64,000 nucleotides of DNA, taken from NCBI GenBank assembly GCA_963978545.1, contig OZ021722.1, positions 9,329,401 to 9,393,400 on the forward strand, given 5' to 3'. A program made the position numbers and the translations under genes. Of this stretch, positions 47,121 to 58,414 are shown one piece after another. The DNA is from Linyphia triangularis. Taxonomy: Eukaryota > Arthropoda > Arachnida > Araneae > Linyphiidae. The notes beneath the pieces are model-generated. The model saw nothing but the letters and a program-made list of their open reading frames with translations. It searched no databases and was not told the origin of the DNA. Positions within the stretch are counted from its first letter, which is position 1; each line of letters starts with the position of its first letter.

Positions 47121-48344
47121 CAGGGTTCCCACGATCATTAAAGGTGTTGAATATTTTTTTTTTTACTGGTTTTCCAGGCCTTGGTACTTGAAAATGCATA
47201 TAGGTTTTTTAAGACCTTATTTTTTGTCACTTATCCTTACTAAAATTTTTGTAATAAGCATGCACCAACTTGTACATCGTTTGCTTCTTATTTTCTGATT
47301 GGTGGAGTAGAAATCGAATGATTTTAGTTACACACTGTGAGACGAACACGTGAGATTTAGTGTTTACGTTTTGTGAGCCAACATTCATTAAAGACTGATG
47401 CATAATTAATAGTTTAAAAAAACTAAAAAACACGCTTTAGTAGAAAATAATTTTAAATAAGTTTGAAGTAAGAATAGAGTGATTAACAAGAAATATTTTA
47501 TCGTAAAAAAGCGTGGGGTGCTTTTTAAGATATTTTCATAATGGCTATACTTTTACCAATATCTGTCATTAAATATTTACAACAATTGACATCAAGCACC
47601 CCACGCTTTTTTACGATAAAATAAATATTTCTTGTTAATCACTATTCTTATTTCAAACTTATTTAAAATTATTTTCTACTTTTTAGTTCCCTTTTCTATT
47701 AAAGCGTGTTTTTTTAGTTTTTTAAACTATTAATTATTTTTTCTGGTAACTATAAATTTTTTTTAGTTAAGCGTATAAAACTCTCCAGTTGTTCCTGCCA
47801 ATAGTTACATGCTTGTCTCAAATTTAAGTCATGTGTATGCCTTAGTACACGCCGTATTACTTGGCACAAAACACTACCGTGTCTCTGAATATGAAAAATC
47901 ACTAATCCTGAAGATCCTGGTAAGGATAATGCGACTAAATCACGACAAATCTTTCAAATGTCTGTCTTATCAATTGTTGATGATAGGTTCTGTGATTACT
48001 AGGAATTGTAACGGGTAACGGCACACCAGGGTTCGATTCCCGAGAAGGTTGGCTGGTTGGAATTTAACGGCGCAAGGGCAACACGAGCTAATCCTTGTGA
48101 TAAAGCGACAAACTTATTGAATTATTGTACTGTCATCAGCCTTTGACAAGAGTGCAAAGTTTGAATCAAATCTGATCGCTCAAAGTATTAGGGCAAAATC
48201 GAGCCCAAAAGAGTCAGTTACAAGCAAACATAAAGGTGAAACTAATAAAAGCGTGTTAAAAACAAATTTTCGAAGGTCCTTAAAAGATATTATTCAGGTC
48301 CTTAAAAAAGTCATTAATTTTCACTGATTTCAGTTTGAACCCTG
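47121..48344. mobile_element. hAT-like element, 'CAGGGTTCCCAC' family
   Basis: The left end CAGGGTTCCCACGATCATTA and the right end CACTGATTTCAGTTTGAACC then CTG match the termini of elements at 56263 and 61051. It contains a long foldback (47403-47733) and a tRNA-B-box-like piece GGGTTCGATTCCCG near 48029. No matching 8-bp flanks were found. It ends 163 bp downstream of the distal kinase tail exon. Confidence 0.55.
47403..47733. repeat. Long foldback, ~120-bp arms
   Basis: The left arm 47403-47522 (TAATTAATAGTTTAAAAAAA onward) is nearly complementary to the right arm 47594-47733, including AAGCGTGGGGTGCTT against AGCACCCCACGCTT. The loop is about 71 nt. The right arm has a roughly 15-nt insertion. 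Confidence 0.85.
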
Positions 48345-48506
48345 GGAAATTCAACTATAGATTCTATAGTTAAATTTTCCGTTCAAATTATAATTTAAAA
48401 ACCATATAGCGTCCATGCAGTTGATCCAACAGTTGTACTGTCAAATAAACATTAAATTTCGACTTTTCAGTAGGTTTTTCGCGTTATTGTCTTTTGGCGA
48501 AATTGT

Positions 48507-48635
48507 TCAAAAATCTTTGAATAAACTTAGTTCTCTTTCTTTGACTGGAGCACTTGGCTTGTTCTTCTTTTCCTGGTAGGTGTCAAAATACCGCGTGTCT
48601 CCTGGGTGACTTAGCTTTGGAACAAGCGGGGTCTT
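48507..48635 (-). CDS. PRKX: Distal alternative tail exon of the PRKX-like kinase
   Basis: After GCGTTACAG it encodes KTPLVPKLSHPGDTRYFDTY, then QEKKNKPSAPVKERELSLFK, then DF and TGA at 48507-48509. It has the same 42 codons plus stop as the proximal exon but differs at about half the positions, and the stop follows the hydrophobic motif FKDF. The frame is intact. No AATAAA is evident in the next 150 nt. If it is never joined to the upstream exon it would be a decaying duplicate, but the clean frame argues against that. Confidence 0.8.
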   Translation of the reverse strand, partial: KTPLVPKLSHPGDTRYFDTYQEKKNKPSAPVKERELSLFKDF

Positions 48636-51600
48636 CTGTAACGCAAAATAAGTTACAAAAATATATCCTTATTAAATGATGCAACATTTTGCAATGGACG
48701 ATTCCCGCATTTTTTAAAAAACGAGTGGAATTAGGTTATATTTATGAAGAATTTATTTCAGATTCCAAATATTCAAAAAAAAAATTCTTAGAAAAGAAAA
48801 AAAAATAGTTATTTAAATATTAAGAGAATAAAATGTCTCAAAATTTCTCAGATCAAATTCGACTGTCTTGATCGCGGACTGGTTGTAGCTGTGACGTCAT
48901 GACATCCTTCCGTTATCTATGGTTATCGTGAGGTTTTTGCCCAAATAGTTGACGTTGGTTTGGTAGCCAGTTGCCATATCTCGTACAGGTTGACGCGATT
49001 GTCGAGAAACTTGCAAAACTGATTTTTGCTACGTTTCAAGCCAAGTTGTTTGAGATCAAGTGACGTCACATTCAATTCGAACAGAATGAATCGTTTTCTC
49101 TTCGAAGTCTAACAGGTGATTTTAGGTTGCCAATATAAAAAAGAAAAAGCGCAGTGAGGAGAAATTTTTGTGTTTATGGCCTTTTTGAAACATAGAATTG
49201 AATAAAAAAAAAAAAAATGCGAGAATCGTCCATTATAGTTATTTACTTGTAAAGATGACGACAAAAAAAAAAAAAAAAAAAACCCGCATGATTATTATCA
49301 TTATAGGGCTGAGAGATGAAATTAATGCCTATAATGAAATATTGAACACATTTTAAATTCTATATTATCTTAATACAATTCTCAGAAAGCACTCTTCAAT
49401 CATCAAAATTGTACCACGTGATTAACATATTTAAAATAAAAAAAGTATAGACTTTTAGTCAGTCTCAGTATTATTAGAGTCAATTACAAAGCGTTCAGAA
49501 ATATACCTACCAAGATCAAACTTCATTTTCTTAGGTAATACAATGCACATGAAATTACGGCGGCTTTTTCTTTAACATGAATGAACGTTTAGGAGATTTT
49601 GCATGGACATATTTTTGCATGAACAGTTTTAGGAAGAATGTTATTGTACTAGATTACCAAAACTACCATGGATATAGTTAAGACTGACCGGGACATTCTA
49701 AGCCATATTTGACACTCAAGTGACTGTGTATAATAAGGTCCTTATATGTGTTGTGTATTCAAATCCTATGCTTTCGGAATGGAAAGGAAGGACTTCCTTG
49801 CTTTCGAATCGTTTGATGCAATCACGTCCATTACTTATTTGTAGGCAGTGGGAGAAAAAAAGTGGGGGGACTCCCAAAAGTTGGTGGCAAGTGCACCCCC
49901 CCCCCCCACTTTATTTGTTAAAAAAAAAGTACTTCTATCTTTATACAAAGTACTATAATATATTTTTATAACACTATACAACATTTTGCATTTCCCTACA
50001 TGCTTGATATATTTTTAAGAAGAAAACATCTATGTTTATCTAATTTGAGTACTATCTAATATTCCATGCCCAGTATCGTTCAAAATTTAGTGATAAAAAC
50101 TGAAAAAAAAACAGTAGGAAATTTAAAATAACCCAACTCAAACATCTTTTTAAAAATTATACATAGTGCAAGACACTGATAGGATGATTTTTTTTCTTCA
50201 ACAATTTGTCATTGATTGTATATATAAGTATTATATCTTGCAATCAAAAATTGAAAGTAAAAAAAGAAATTTGCCAACGGATATTTTCCTTCTTGTGCTA
50301 AAAAATTAAAGTTATTCTTCTTTAGAAGTTTTTAAATGGATTGAATGTTTTTAAAAGTGGGAGGATAGATTTTAATGGTTTTAGAAGTGGGGAAGGGGGG
50401 GGGGGGACGCATGGGTAATTTTTTGAAAAGTGGGGTGACGCGTCACCCCGCGTCTACCCACATTTCTAGCACTGTTTGTTGGATATTGCTTATGAAAAGA
50501 TCTCTTTTAAAAAGCAACCAAATTCTTTCCTCCTTACAACAGCAGAAACATCGCCTTTTTAAAAAATGTTTTCGAATCCCTACTAATCTTCCCAAGAAGC
50601 CGTAGGATGAAAATGCAGGTAACTTTTTACATAAAAGCTCTATTAATTTTCATAACAGACCTGAGATAATTAGAAAATAATACGAACTATTATGGAAGTA
50701 ATAGACTTATTAGGCAGATCAATAAAATTGTAAAGCCGTTAATTTATCAATTACACATTTTTATTCCACGTCCGATTTCTTTGATCATCAGTCCCTTTCA
50801 AATAACCCATATTTATAACATTGAAATTCCACATTATGGATTCATATTTATTCAAATTGCTGGAGTCATTAAGAGTCCGACTTGGTGACTCGCTGATGTC
50901 CACTTACACTAAAAGTAGTAGGACTTGTTTTATTACTTGCTGTTTTTCTTTCCGGAACTGGCTCGACCCATTCTTCGAGTCAGTCCTCAATACTTTTTAT
51001 GGGTCAGTGAGCGACGACACATCAAGGTTAATTGAAAACGTCATTTTTTTTTTTTTTTTTTTGGATGAACGACAAGTGATCAATTCTGCATTCTTTGCGG
51101 AAGAAGAATTAGATGTAGGTGTGGAGACACAATATTAACTTTTTAGAGTCGTTTTTAAGAGGAAGTTCTAGAAAGGATAATTCCCTATACTCGCTATGTT
51201 ACAATCTTCTAGCCCAGTGTATTTAGAAACTACTTTCTATAAAACCTTGACATTTGGTGAGCAGGTACGAAAATGATCACTTAATTACATGAAAACAATT
51301 TATGAAATGACATAAATTGTTTTCATGTAATGTCTCTATTATAAATGATAATTAAAATAGCGAAAGACAAAAACCAGGTGGCGCCTCTGCATATGCATTG
51401 ACGTAAGGATTTCAAATATAAAATGAAATATATTAGACGCTATTTTCGAGTTTTTAATCTATGTCATTTCATTATGAGATAATTTTCGTATCTACTCACC
51501 AAATTTCAAGGTTTTTTTTACATAGTAGTTTCTAAATGCACTGGGCTAGAAGATTGTAACATAGCGAGTAAAGGGAATGATTCTTACTAGAACTGCCTCT

Positions 51601-53351
51601 TAAAATTTGAATTTTGGACGTTTTGGAAAGTACCCTTACAGCAATTGCATATGTATAGTAGTAGGAGGAGAATTGAATCGACTCTATATCAAAAAGGACA
51701 AAAGCGAATTTTTTGATGACTACTACAGAACAAAACGCATTGTTTGAAGTACTTCATCAATAAAACAAGTAGTATTTAAGAAAATAAACAATTTTTTACG
51801 ACGGCAAAAATTTGGCCCAGCACTTTTCAGAGCTGAGCCCTTTTCGCGATAGTTGATTGAATTAAGATCAATGCATGTTCTGCTCGCTTCAAAAGAAATA
51901 GACAAGTATATAATTCAACTCTTATATTTATATACACTCAAATCTTAAGTTGCTCCGGTGTTTCGTTTTGACTTCATTGGAGATCATCACATGTTAAGAG
52001 CTATACCTATCACGATAAGCATATATCTTCATATGATATTTGGTGCACATAAGAATGAAACTACAGGGAAATTTTATTTAAAAAACGTATTTAAAAAAAA
52101 AAAAAAACCTGTTCAACTTTCCACCACCAGAGGGAAGTGTGTCACATTAAAAAACTCATAAGATAGATCACTGATCTCTTACTACAAGGTGGTTAAAATT
52201 AAATTGACGTTACTCAGAGGCTCCTAGCTCCGGTTCTATTAGAACGGATTCGAATGAAACTTCAAATGTATGTTATATAGATCATGCGACCGAGGTTTCC
52301 GTCGGACAAAAAAATAGATCAACATTTTGCCAACAGGTGGCGCTGTAACGAAGTGAAAAGAATTATAAAAACTAAAAAAGAATAGCAGATTATTTTATTT
52401 ATTTACACACCTGTATGATCTATGTGCATACCTTGTCGATCAACAATTTGCAGAAAGCTGCATGAACTACTCATTTGCACATGGTTTTATCAAAACAGCT
52501 CCATCTATTGGCAACATTTCAAACTAATTTCGTTTTCCGACGGAAACCTCGACCGCATGATCTACATAATATACATTTCAAGTTTCATTCGGATCCGTTC
52601 AATAGAACCGGAGCTACAAGCTTCTGAGTATCGTCAGTTTAACTTTAACCACTCTGTACCTCTGGATAGTGTATGGTTTTGTCATAGACTTGGAGACGAA
52701 GAAGGCTTAGCAGTCATCATAGAACAACCACCATATTGGCAACTTCTTCCTAAACTACACTCATGGCCAAATTTATCTTTACACACCCAAAAATAATGAT
52801 ATTCAATGAAATACTCAATCAATGTGATACATTTTTGCAGGGAATGTGTGAAAAATAAGCCTAATTAGCATAATCCAATCAAAACTAATCACACGGCAAA
52901 TTTACGGTATTTTTAGATGCAAATCTTGGCTTGCATCATCCGACGTTGAATCAAGCGCTTTGCGCAAAGTGAACATCTGAGTGAATTTCTGCAACACTGA
53001 TTTCAGTGTGTATGGACTTAAATCGTTTTGTTATGGCTTCGAAGTATCATTTGGAAGAATCTGTGATGTCTGACTTCTTCAAGACAGACGGTTTCTATGT
53101 TATGGAAATAGTAATGTCAAAACGATTGAATAGTTGTTAGAAGTCCGGACATGGCCGTAAACGAATGGCAACTGCTTCTGAAGATCGATATCTGGCAATC
53201 ACTGCCCGTTGTAACAGGAAGTCTACTGCTTGCCAATTAAGTTCAGAGCTTTCAGCCGCCACTGGAACTACTGTATCACGACAAACGGTATACAGAAGAT
53301 TTGATGAGAAAAGGACTTTATGCCAGAAAGCCATGAGTATGCGTTACATTG

Positions 53352-53389
<38 letters not shown>

Positions 53390-56300
53390 GATTACTTTAA
53401 TTTGGTGCAAAGAACATCAGAAATGGATTGAACACCAATGGTTCGATGTTCTCTTACGAATTAACATCTGGACAGAGTAAGGAACAATAAATTATACCTC
53501 GAACCTTATGGAACTTGACCGTTTCAGTAGTGGAGGCGTGGTATTAGGAGGAATAATGATCGATGGAGGTTCCTCCTACACGTTTACTACTACAGAGGAT
53601 CTGTGACCGGCCAGAAATATCGAGATGAAGTTTTACAGTCTAATGTAAGACTTTTCAGAGGTTCATATGGATCCGACTTTTTATTTATGGACAATAATGC
53701 TCGTCCACATCGAGCAAACCTCATAGACGAATTCCGTGAAAGTGAAGACATTGAGCTAATACCGTGGCCATCAAAGTTTCCTGATCTTAAACAGATCGAG
53801 AACTTATGGAACTACCTTGGAAGAGCAATTACACGTTGGCATCCTCCTCCGACAGATGTAAATTCTCTGAAGACGGCAGTGCTGTAAGAGTGGAGCTTAA
53901 GACCCCAAACTGTGGTTAACAACGTTATTGACAGCATGAAAAAACGTTGCGATACGGGTGTATAAGTCAGGGGAGATCACAATTCAAATTAAATTTGAAA
54001 GGCTAAATTTTTTTCTGAATTTTTCCTTTTTTTCTGAACACACTTTTTCACATTTTATTACCATTTTTATTGTTTCGTGCTACACTTTAATATAATATGC
54101 TGTTTTCTTAAAAACAAATTCAATTGTATTTATGTATCATAATGTTATGTATCATTCCAAAAAAATTCATGAAGTTAGAGTTCCAAGTTTCTGAGAAATC
54201 CCAGAATTTATGTATGTAAAGATAATTTTGGACATGAGTGCAGTTAGAAAAAATGTGTTTGTAACCAAGGCCACATATTAGATAGCACTGGAATGGAGGA
54301 GAAGGGGTATCTGTTTCGAAGCAGAAACCGTTTATAAGCTATCCAGGATTTAGTAGTTAAGAGATCAGGTGAAAAAGACGATCTTCATTTTATCAGGAGA
54401 GTGGCGAGAGAGTGAAGTTGTAGTGTCAAAGAAAACAACACAGTAAAACTTAGAACATCTGTTATTGTTATCAAACGCGGGCCATTTGATATTTAACCCT
54501 AGGTGACTATAATCACTTTGGAATGAGCAATTGACCCGAGAGGTCTTTCATGTAATTTACAGCGGTAACATTTTTTTATTTGTTTTTGGTTAAGGAATTC
54601 CGAAACACTTGAATTGAGGAAGTATCAAACATTTCTTTATTTCTAAGGCAGGCAAAGATGAGCCTCCCCACTCGACTGCTACTAGCATCTTACCGGGATA
54701 AGCGGGGAGACCTCTCTCAGGGCGCGGGTTCCAAAGGGTTAAACTAATTTTTTGTCATATCCAGAGCAGTCTCAGTAATATATATAAATACCAATTTTAT
54801 TGAAGATCTCCATAAAGGCGGTTCTAAATAAGGGCCTAATTACTGTCCATCTGAAGAACAGATCCAGCAAGAAGCCTAGCGCAGGATCGCACTGTGATAT
54901 AAAATCGAGCTGGTGATTTTAGATTTATGCCGATGCATACTTTCAATTTAATCATTAATCAAATTTCAATAACTATTTTAATAATAATATAATCATAGTA
55001 ATAAATTTTAATAATTAATTTATTTTATTATTCAAATACTTTCTACAAACACTGACCGGCACAGCGATTGCACCGGACAACCCTATGTCTAGTACGTTCC
55101 TTTCGTGACGGTCGCTAGAGAAACAAGACTCGTTCATTTAGTTGCTTGGTTTGTACAGTCTACGACCTTTTTTTTGTTGTTGCACAATAACGGCTAATCA
55201 GGTCGGGACCTACAGCTTAACGTGGGCTCCGAACCACAACGAATATCTATGACTAACACATGATTCGAGCGTGGTAATTTTGGCATGCGAGAGCAGAGCT
55301 CTAACTACACCGCCAACAGCAGCCATCAGGTGAGCCTTGTCGATTTGGAATAGGGGTGTTATTTACATAATATTGGTAGCCTAAAAAGTTGCAATCTGAC
55401 ATTCGTCTTGGTGATGAGAAATCATTTACTCGAATCAATCTATTTTGATGATCTATGGAATATCGCCAATACGCCATCGAATCAATCTCTTTTGATAATC
55501 TGTAGAATATCGCCAATACGCCTCCGAATCAATCTTTTTTGATAATCTGTGGAATATCGGCAATACGCCATCGAATCAATTTATTTTAATAATCTATGGA
55601 ATATCGGCAATACGCCATCGAATCAATCTGTTTTGATAATCTATGGAATATCGCCAAAATGCTATCACTGTGTTTAGCAAGCCAATGCTGTTGTGTTTCT
55701 TCTGGATTCCCCAAGCGAAAGTGAGACTGGTCTTGTTTTCACGGCAACAGACAACGCTAGACTACTTGGCGAGAGCTATTCTTCCGATTGACAAGACAGT
55801 ATAACGAACCAAGTAAACAGTTGTTGAGTTAGGCACAATCAACCAGTTACACAAGTTGATGAAAACTTTTATTCTTATCACAATGACCGATATAATTTCT
55901 TTGTTTTAAAACATGCGTCTCTTATGTACAGTTAAAAAACCCCGATCTTCCGTCAGAAATCATTGAAGATGTTGAGAGAGTCCTCGTGGACGTAGGACGG
56001 ACGCGAGTTCTCGTCCTTCTCCGGGTACTCCTCGAAGTTCCTGGTGTCGCCTTCGTAGCTCACTTTGGGAAGAATCGGAGGCTGGACAAGACAAAGAGAA
56101 AAGAAAGAAGGCAAAAGATTAGGAGAAGACCACCACCACAGAAATATAAGAGATAGGATGTTAGAAGAAAAGAAAATTGTTTTATTTCTTGAGAGTGTTT
56201 CCTTCAAGAAAGCGCTTCCCAACCACTTTAGTCCTAAGACAAGTTATCTTGACCTCATTGAACAGGGTTCCCACTCAAATCACAGAATGAAAATCAATGA

Positions 56301-57861
56301 CTTTTAAGGACCTAATTAATGTTTTTAAGGACCTTTAAAAATGTGTTTTCACGCATCATGTCTGTATAAATTTTTTTTATAAAGTATATTCTACCAAAAC
56401 AGTTACAAGTTGGCTCATGTGTATTACAAATATGTGAGAAAATTCCTATATAAGTGAGGATAAGTGGCAGACACGCGGGGATAGCAAGTCTGAGTTGTAT
56501 TTTTGTAAATTTTGAAGTTGGTCAATATACACAAAAATTAAGGACTTTTAAGGACATCTAAGCATTTTCAAGGCCTTGAAAATAGGTTCAAAAATATTAA
56601 GCACTTTTACCGACTTTCAATGACCGTGGGAACCCTGCTGAATACGCTGTAGAATATATCCTTCCGCCTGAAAGATATAGTTCCAAGCGAATCACAATTT
56701 ATAAGGTAATATTGATAACCTTGCGCAGATAGTTTTGTATTAATGTATATGTTGATAAAAAAAAGAAAATAAGCGTTTTTAAATTTAAATTTTACTTAAT
56801 ACTTTACTTTTCTAACCACTGATACTATAAGACTTGAACGAATCATATGGCCTTGACCGAGTCATTTCATGACGTCACTCACTTGGCAAATCACAATTGG
56901 CCAACATGGCTAACCCTGTCTCCTTTCTGTTCCAAGAAGTCACATGTAAGATTATTGCGCAGCCAATCAGCGCGTAGTAAAACCGGATCACACATCACTG
57001 CAGTGTATTCAATGAGGTCAGGATAAGTTGTCTTGGACTATAAATGCTGACTGTAAATCTTATGTCTATCTTCACATAAGAAGAGTTATAAACAGGGTGG
57101 CCACAAAATTCAGGTAAAAAAAGTTACCTGATAATTCCCCGATAGATTTCTAAGAAATTCCCTGATTTTTGGGAGCATTTTTAAATTTTTTTTTCCAGAT
57201 GTGACCCTGATCAGATTGAACATGTATGCCAAAGAGATAACATGCCAATTTAAAAAATAAATAAATACTTTTGGCGGTAAGGAAAAGTTTAAATTACTCC
57301 GTAACATGAAACTTCTAACGATTAACACAATTCTCCGGTTAAATGGCGCCAAAATACGGATAATCATGAAAATGTACATTCAAAACAGTGATAGAGAATT
57401 TCTCTGATTTCCACGAACATCCCCAGACATTTTCCCGGATTTTTCCCAGAATCAGAAAGCCCCCCCGACATTTCTCTGATTTCCATGTCCTGTGGCCACT
57501 CTGAATACAAGATCTAAAATAAAACTTTAGAACAGTAAAGCGCATTTTCGGATACTCATAATTTGAGGTCAAGGTGTTTTTAGCCGATTATAATTTCTAA
57601 TTGTCTTCATAATAATCAATCTGGAAATTATTTGTGTGCCAATTTCATTAAAAGGTATTTGTTTTAGAATAAAAACTTGTAAATAGAAGTCAAAAACAAC
57701 TAAAAACTATCCGTGGCAGTGACGGACAAAAGTATTTTGTCAGGTTAGTAAAACGAATTGTATAGTAAATGGCTTTTACATACCTGGACTTTTTTATAAT
57801 AAACATCTTCCCATACTATGTTTTTGAACCACCTGTGCCTTTTCACATCTTCTGCACCATG
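48507..57861 (-). CDS. PRKX: PRKX/Pka-C3-type kinase, 3' part with two tail exons
   Basis: This is a serine/threonine kinase of the PKA catalytic-subunit group (PRKX in vertebrates, Pka-C3 in Drosophila). Only the 3' end is in the window. The shared exon 57784-57861 encodes HGAEDVKRHRWFKNIVWEDV then YYKKVQ, the end of the kinase domain. It ends in phase 0 before GTATGT. Two alternative terminal exons follow, 55953-56081 and 48507-48635, each of 129 nt, each starting in phase 0 after a CAG and each encoding a complete AGC C-tail with the GDT..F..Y core and a C-terminal F-x-D-F. The catalytic core exons must lie beyond base 64000. Whether both tails are used is inferred. Confidence 0.85.
48636..49845. 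other. Interval between distal kinase exon and hAT copy
   Basis: It contains A-runs near 49205 and 49265 and TGACGTCA-like words near 48890 and 49060. No exon recognised. Confidence 0.35.
49846..50474. mobile_element. hAT-type element, second copy
   Basis: It starts CAGTGGGAGAAAAAAAGTGG and ends CACATTTCTAGCACTG. TTTGTAGG (49838-49845) and TTTGTTGG (50475-50482) form an 8-bp duplication with one mismatch. It shares the terminal blocks of 15198-16153, including CAAGTGCACCCCCCCC and GACGCGTCACCCCGC. 629 bp, non-coding. Confidence 0.8.
50475..51152. other. Unassigned stretch with poly-T
   Basis: A plus-strand open frame of about 105 codons (50821-51138) spans a T-run at about 51043-51062 and resembles no known protein. 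I see no splice or promoter support. Confidence 0.35.
51153..51605. mobile_element. Foldback MITE, ends TTTTAAGAGG / CCTCTTAAAA
   Basis: The terminal inverted repeats run about 130 bp, including CAATCTTCTAGCCCAGTGTA and its complement. The interior has CCAGGTGGCGCCTCTGCATA. A second, inverted and interrupted copy lies at 59316-60804. Confidence 0.8.
51606..52184. other. Interval between two foldback elements
   Basis: About 580 bp of AT-rich sequence; nothing recognised. Confidence 0.4.
52185..52656. mobile_element. Foldback MITE with ~130-bp TIRs and TA duplication
   Basis: The left CAAGGTGGTTAAAATTAAAT and the right TTTAACTTTAACCACTCTG are inverted, and the pairing continues through AGCTCCGGTTCTATTAGAAC and GAGGTTTCCGTCGG. 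TA flanks both ends (52183-52184, 52657-52658). 472 bp, non-coding, probably Tc1/mariner-mobilised. Confidence 0.85.
52758..54240 (+). mobile_element. Tc1-type transposon, inactive
   Basis: The ends CACTCATGGCCAAATTTATC and (reverse complement) CACTCATGTCCAAAATTATC are about 27-bp imperfect inverted repeats. A TA lies at the left (52756-52757) and CA, probably a mutated TA, at the right. The transposase relic lies inside in plus orientation. Confidence 0.85.
53165..53960 (+). pseudogene. Tc1-like transposase relic
   Basis: The N-terminal helix-turn-helix part reads ATASEDRYLAITARCNRKST and SRQTVYRRF. An A-run at about 53356-53386 breaks the frame. The region that should hold the first catalytic Asp is frameshifted. 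The C-terminal core reads FLFMDNNARPHRANLIDEFR and FPDLKQIENLWNYLG. In this box the family has DDNARPH; here the second Asp is Asn, so one catalytic residue is lost. The final Glu remains. Several stops follow. Confidence 0.85.
54497..54738. mobile_element. Short piggyBac-type MITE flanked by TTAA
   Basis: TTAA at 54493-54496 and 54739-54742 bounds ends CCCTAGGTGACT and (reverse complement) CCCTTTGGAACC. Inner words GAGAGGTCT occur in inverted positions. It is GC-richer than its surroundings. The ends match only loosely, so the class call is tentative. Confidence 0.5.
54739..55430. other. Interval before the 47-bp minisatellite
   Basis: The segment TTAGTTGCTTGGTTTGTACA near 55140 recurs inverted near 55800 (TATAACGAACCAAGTAAACA), hinting at a decayed element enclosing the minisatellite. 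No exon recognised. Confidence 0.35.
55431..55665. repeat. 47-bp minisatellite, five units
   Basis: CGAATCAATC recurs at 55431, 55478, 55525, 55572 and 55619, exactly every 47 bp. The units also share GGAATATCG and CAATACGCC. Confidence 0.9.
55666..55952. other. 3' flank of the kinase proximal tail exon
   Basis: It holds the probable 3' UTR. A minus-strand AATAAA at 55868-55873, about 80 nt past the stop, is the likely poly(A) signal. Confidence 0.5.
55868..55873 (-). terminator. PRKX: Poly(A) signal for the proximal kinase transcript
   Basis: AATAAA on the minus strand lies 79 nt after the stop codon of the proximal tail exon. Confidence 0.6.
55953..56081 (-). CDS. PRKX: Proximal alternative tail exon of the PRKX-like kinase
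   Basis: After CTTTGTCTTGTCCAG it encodes PPILPKVSYEGDTRNFEEYP, then EKDENSRPSYVHEDSLNIFN, then DF and TGA at 55953-55955. This is the AGC kinase C-tail: the PPI.PK segment, GDT.NFE.YPE (turn-motif region of the PRKX group) and the terminal FNDF hydrophobic motif, with the stop directly after it as in PKA relatives. Confidence 0.93.
   Translation of the reverse strand, partial: PPILPKVSYEGDTRNFEEYPEKDENSRPSYVHEDSLNIFNDF
56263..56637. mobile_element. hAT-like MITE, 'CAGGGTTCCCAC' family
   Basis: It begins CAGGGTTCCCACTCAAATCA and ends CGACTTTCAATGACCGTGGG then AACCCTG. Internal 'AAGGACCT' repeats occur near both ends. The flanking octamers do not match. It lies in the kinase intron. Confidence 0.7.
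57093..57503. mobile_element. hAT-like MITE, ends CAGGGTGGCCAC / GTGGCCACTCTG
   Basis: The terminal inverted repeats are followed on both sides by fragments of 'AAATTCCCTGATTTT' and 'GAGAATTTCTCTGATTT'. It is 411 bp, in the kinase intron, and not coding. Confidence 0.65.
57784..57861 (-). CDS. PRKX: Shared penultimate exon of the PRKX-like kinase
   Basis: The acceptor TTTTTTTCAG precedes CAT at 57859-57861, and the donor GTATGT follows CAG at 57784. It encodes 26 residues, HGAEDVKRHRWFKNIVWEDV then YYKKVQ, the conserved GA.DVK.H.WF end of the catalytic domain. Confidence 0.93.
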
Positions 57862-58414
57862 CTGAAAAAAATGTGATAAAAATCAATTATCACATATTAT
57901 TACCAAATAACATAACTCATAAAAAAAAGTTTTTAATATAAACCCTTTACATGCATTGCCAAATCTATATTCATTAACAAACTGCCGTTTCTGTTGCCAG
58001 CGTGTGCTTGGTGTTGGCATCTAATTTTAAATATTTAAAACATCTATCGGGAAAATATGCGGTAAACTACTTTAAAAATTTATTCACTAAAAACGAATGT
58101 GAATTTATGAACTCGCATCCAAATATCTTTTATTTATTCAGATAAAACAATTTTATTATTAAAACAATTTTGGCAACAGGAAAGCGTTTTTCTCAATGGT
58201 CGGTTAAATGCTATTTCAGCGCGATTATATGACGGAAAATTGGTTTATTAGTATTCCGAAAAAGCGACCTTTTAGTGACAGTGGCAACCGCCAAAATTTG
58301 ATAGAATGCATTGTCATCGGCATCGAATCTGCCAAGTTTCAGCCCGATTGGATGATGGTACATATGGGTTAAATAAGCCTCACCAGATTTGTCATTTACA
58401 TACCCAGCCAACCA
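57862..58414. other. Kinase intron, no exon seen
   Basis: The next upstream kinase exon should encode the stretch ending near RLGN. No such sequence was found here or elsewhere up to 64000. Confidence 0.45.

Noticed and set aside
50821..51138. 105-codon plus-strand frame
   Set aside because: It runs through a T-homopolymer that encodes only Phe, and shows no homology or signals.
56263..56637. 8-bp target duplication for the CAGGGTTCCCAC elements
   Set aside because: TCATTGAA and CTGAATAC do not match, and the other copies also lack matching octamers, so no duplication is claimed.
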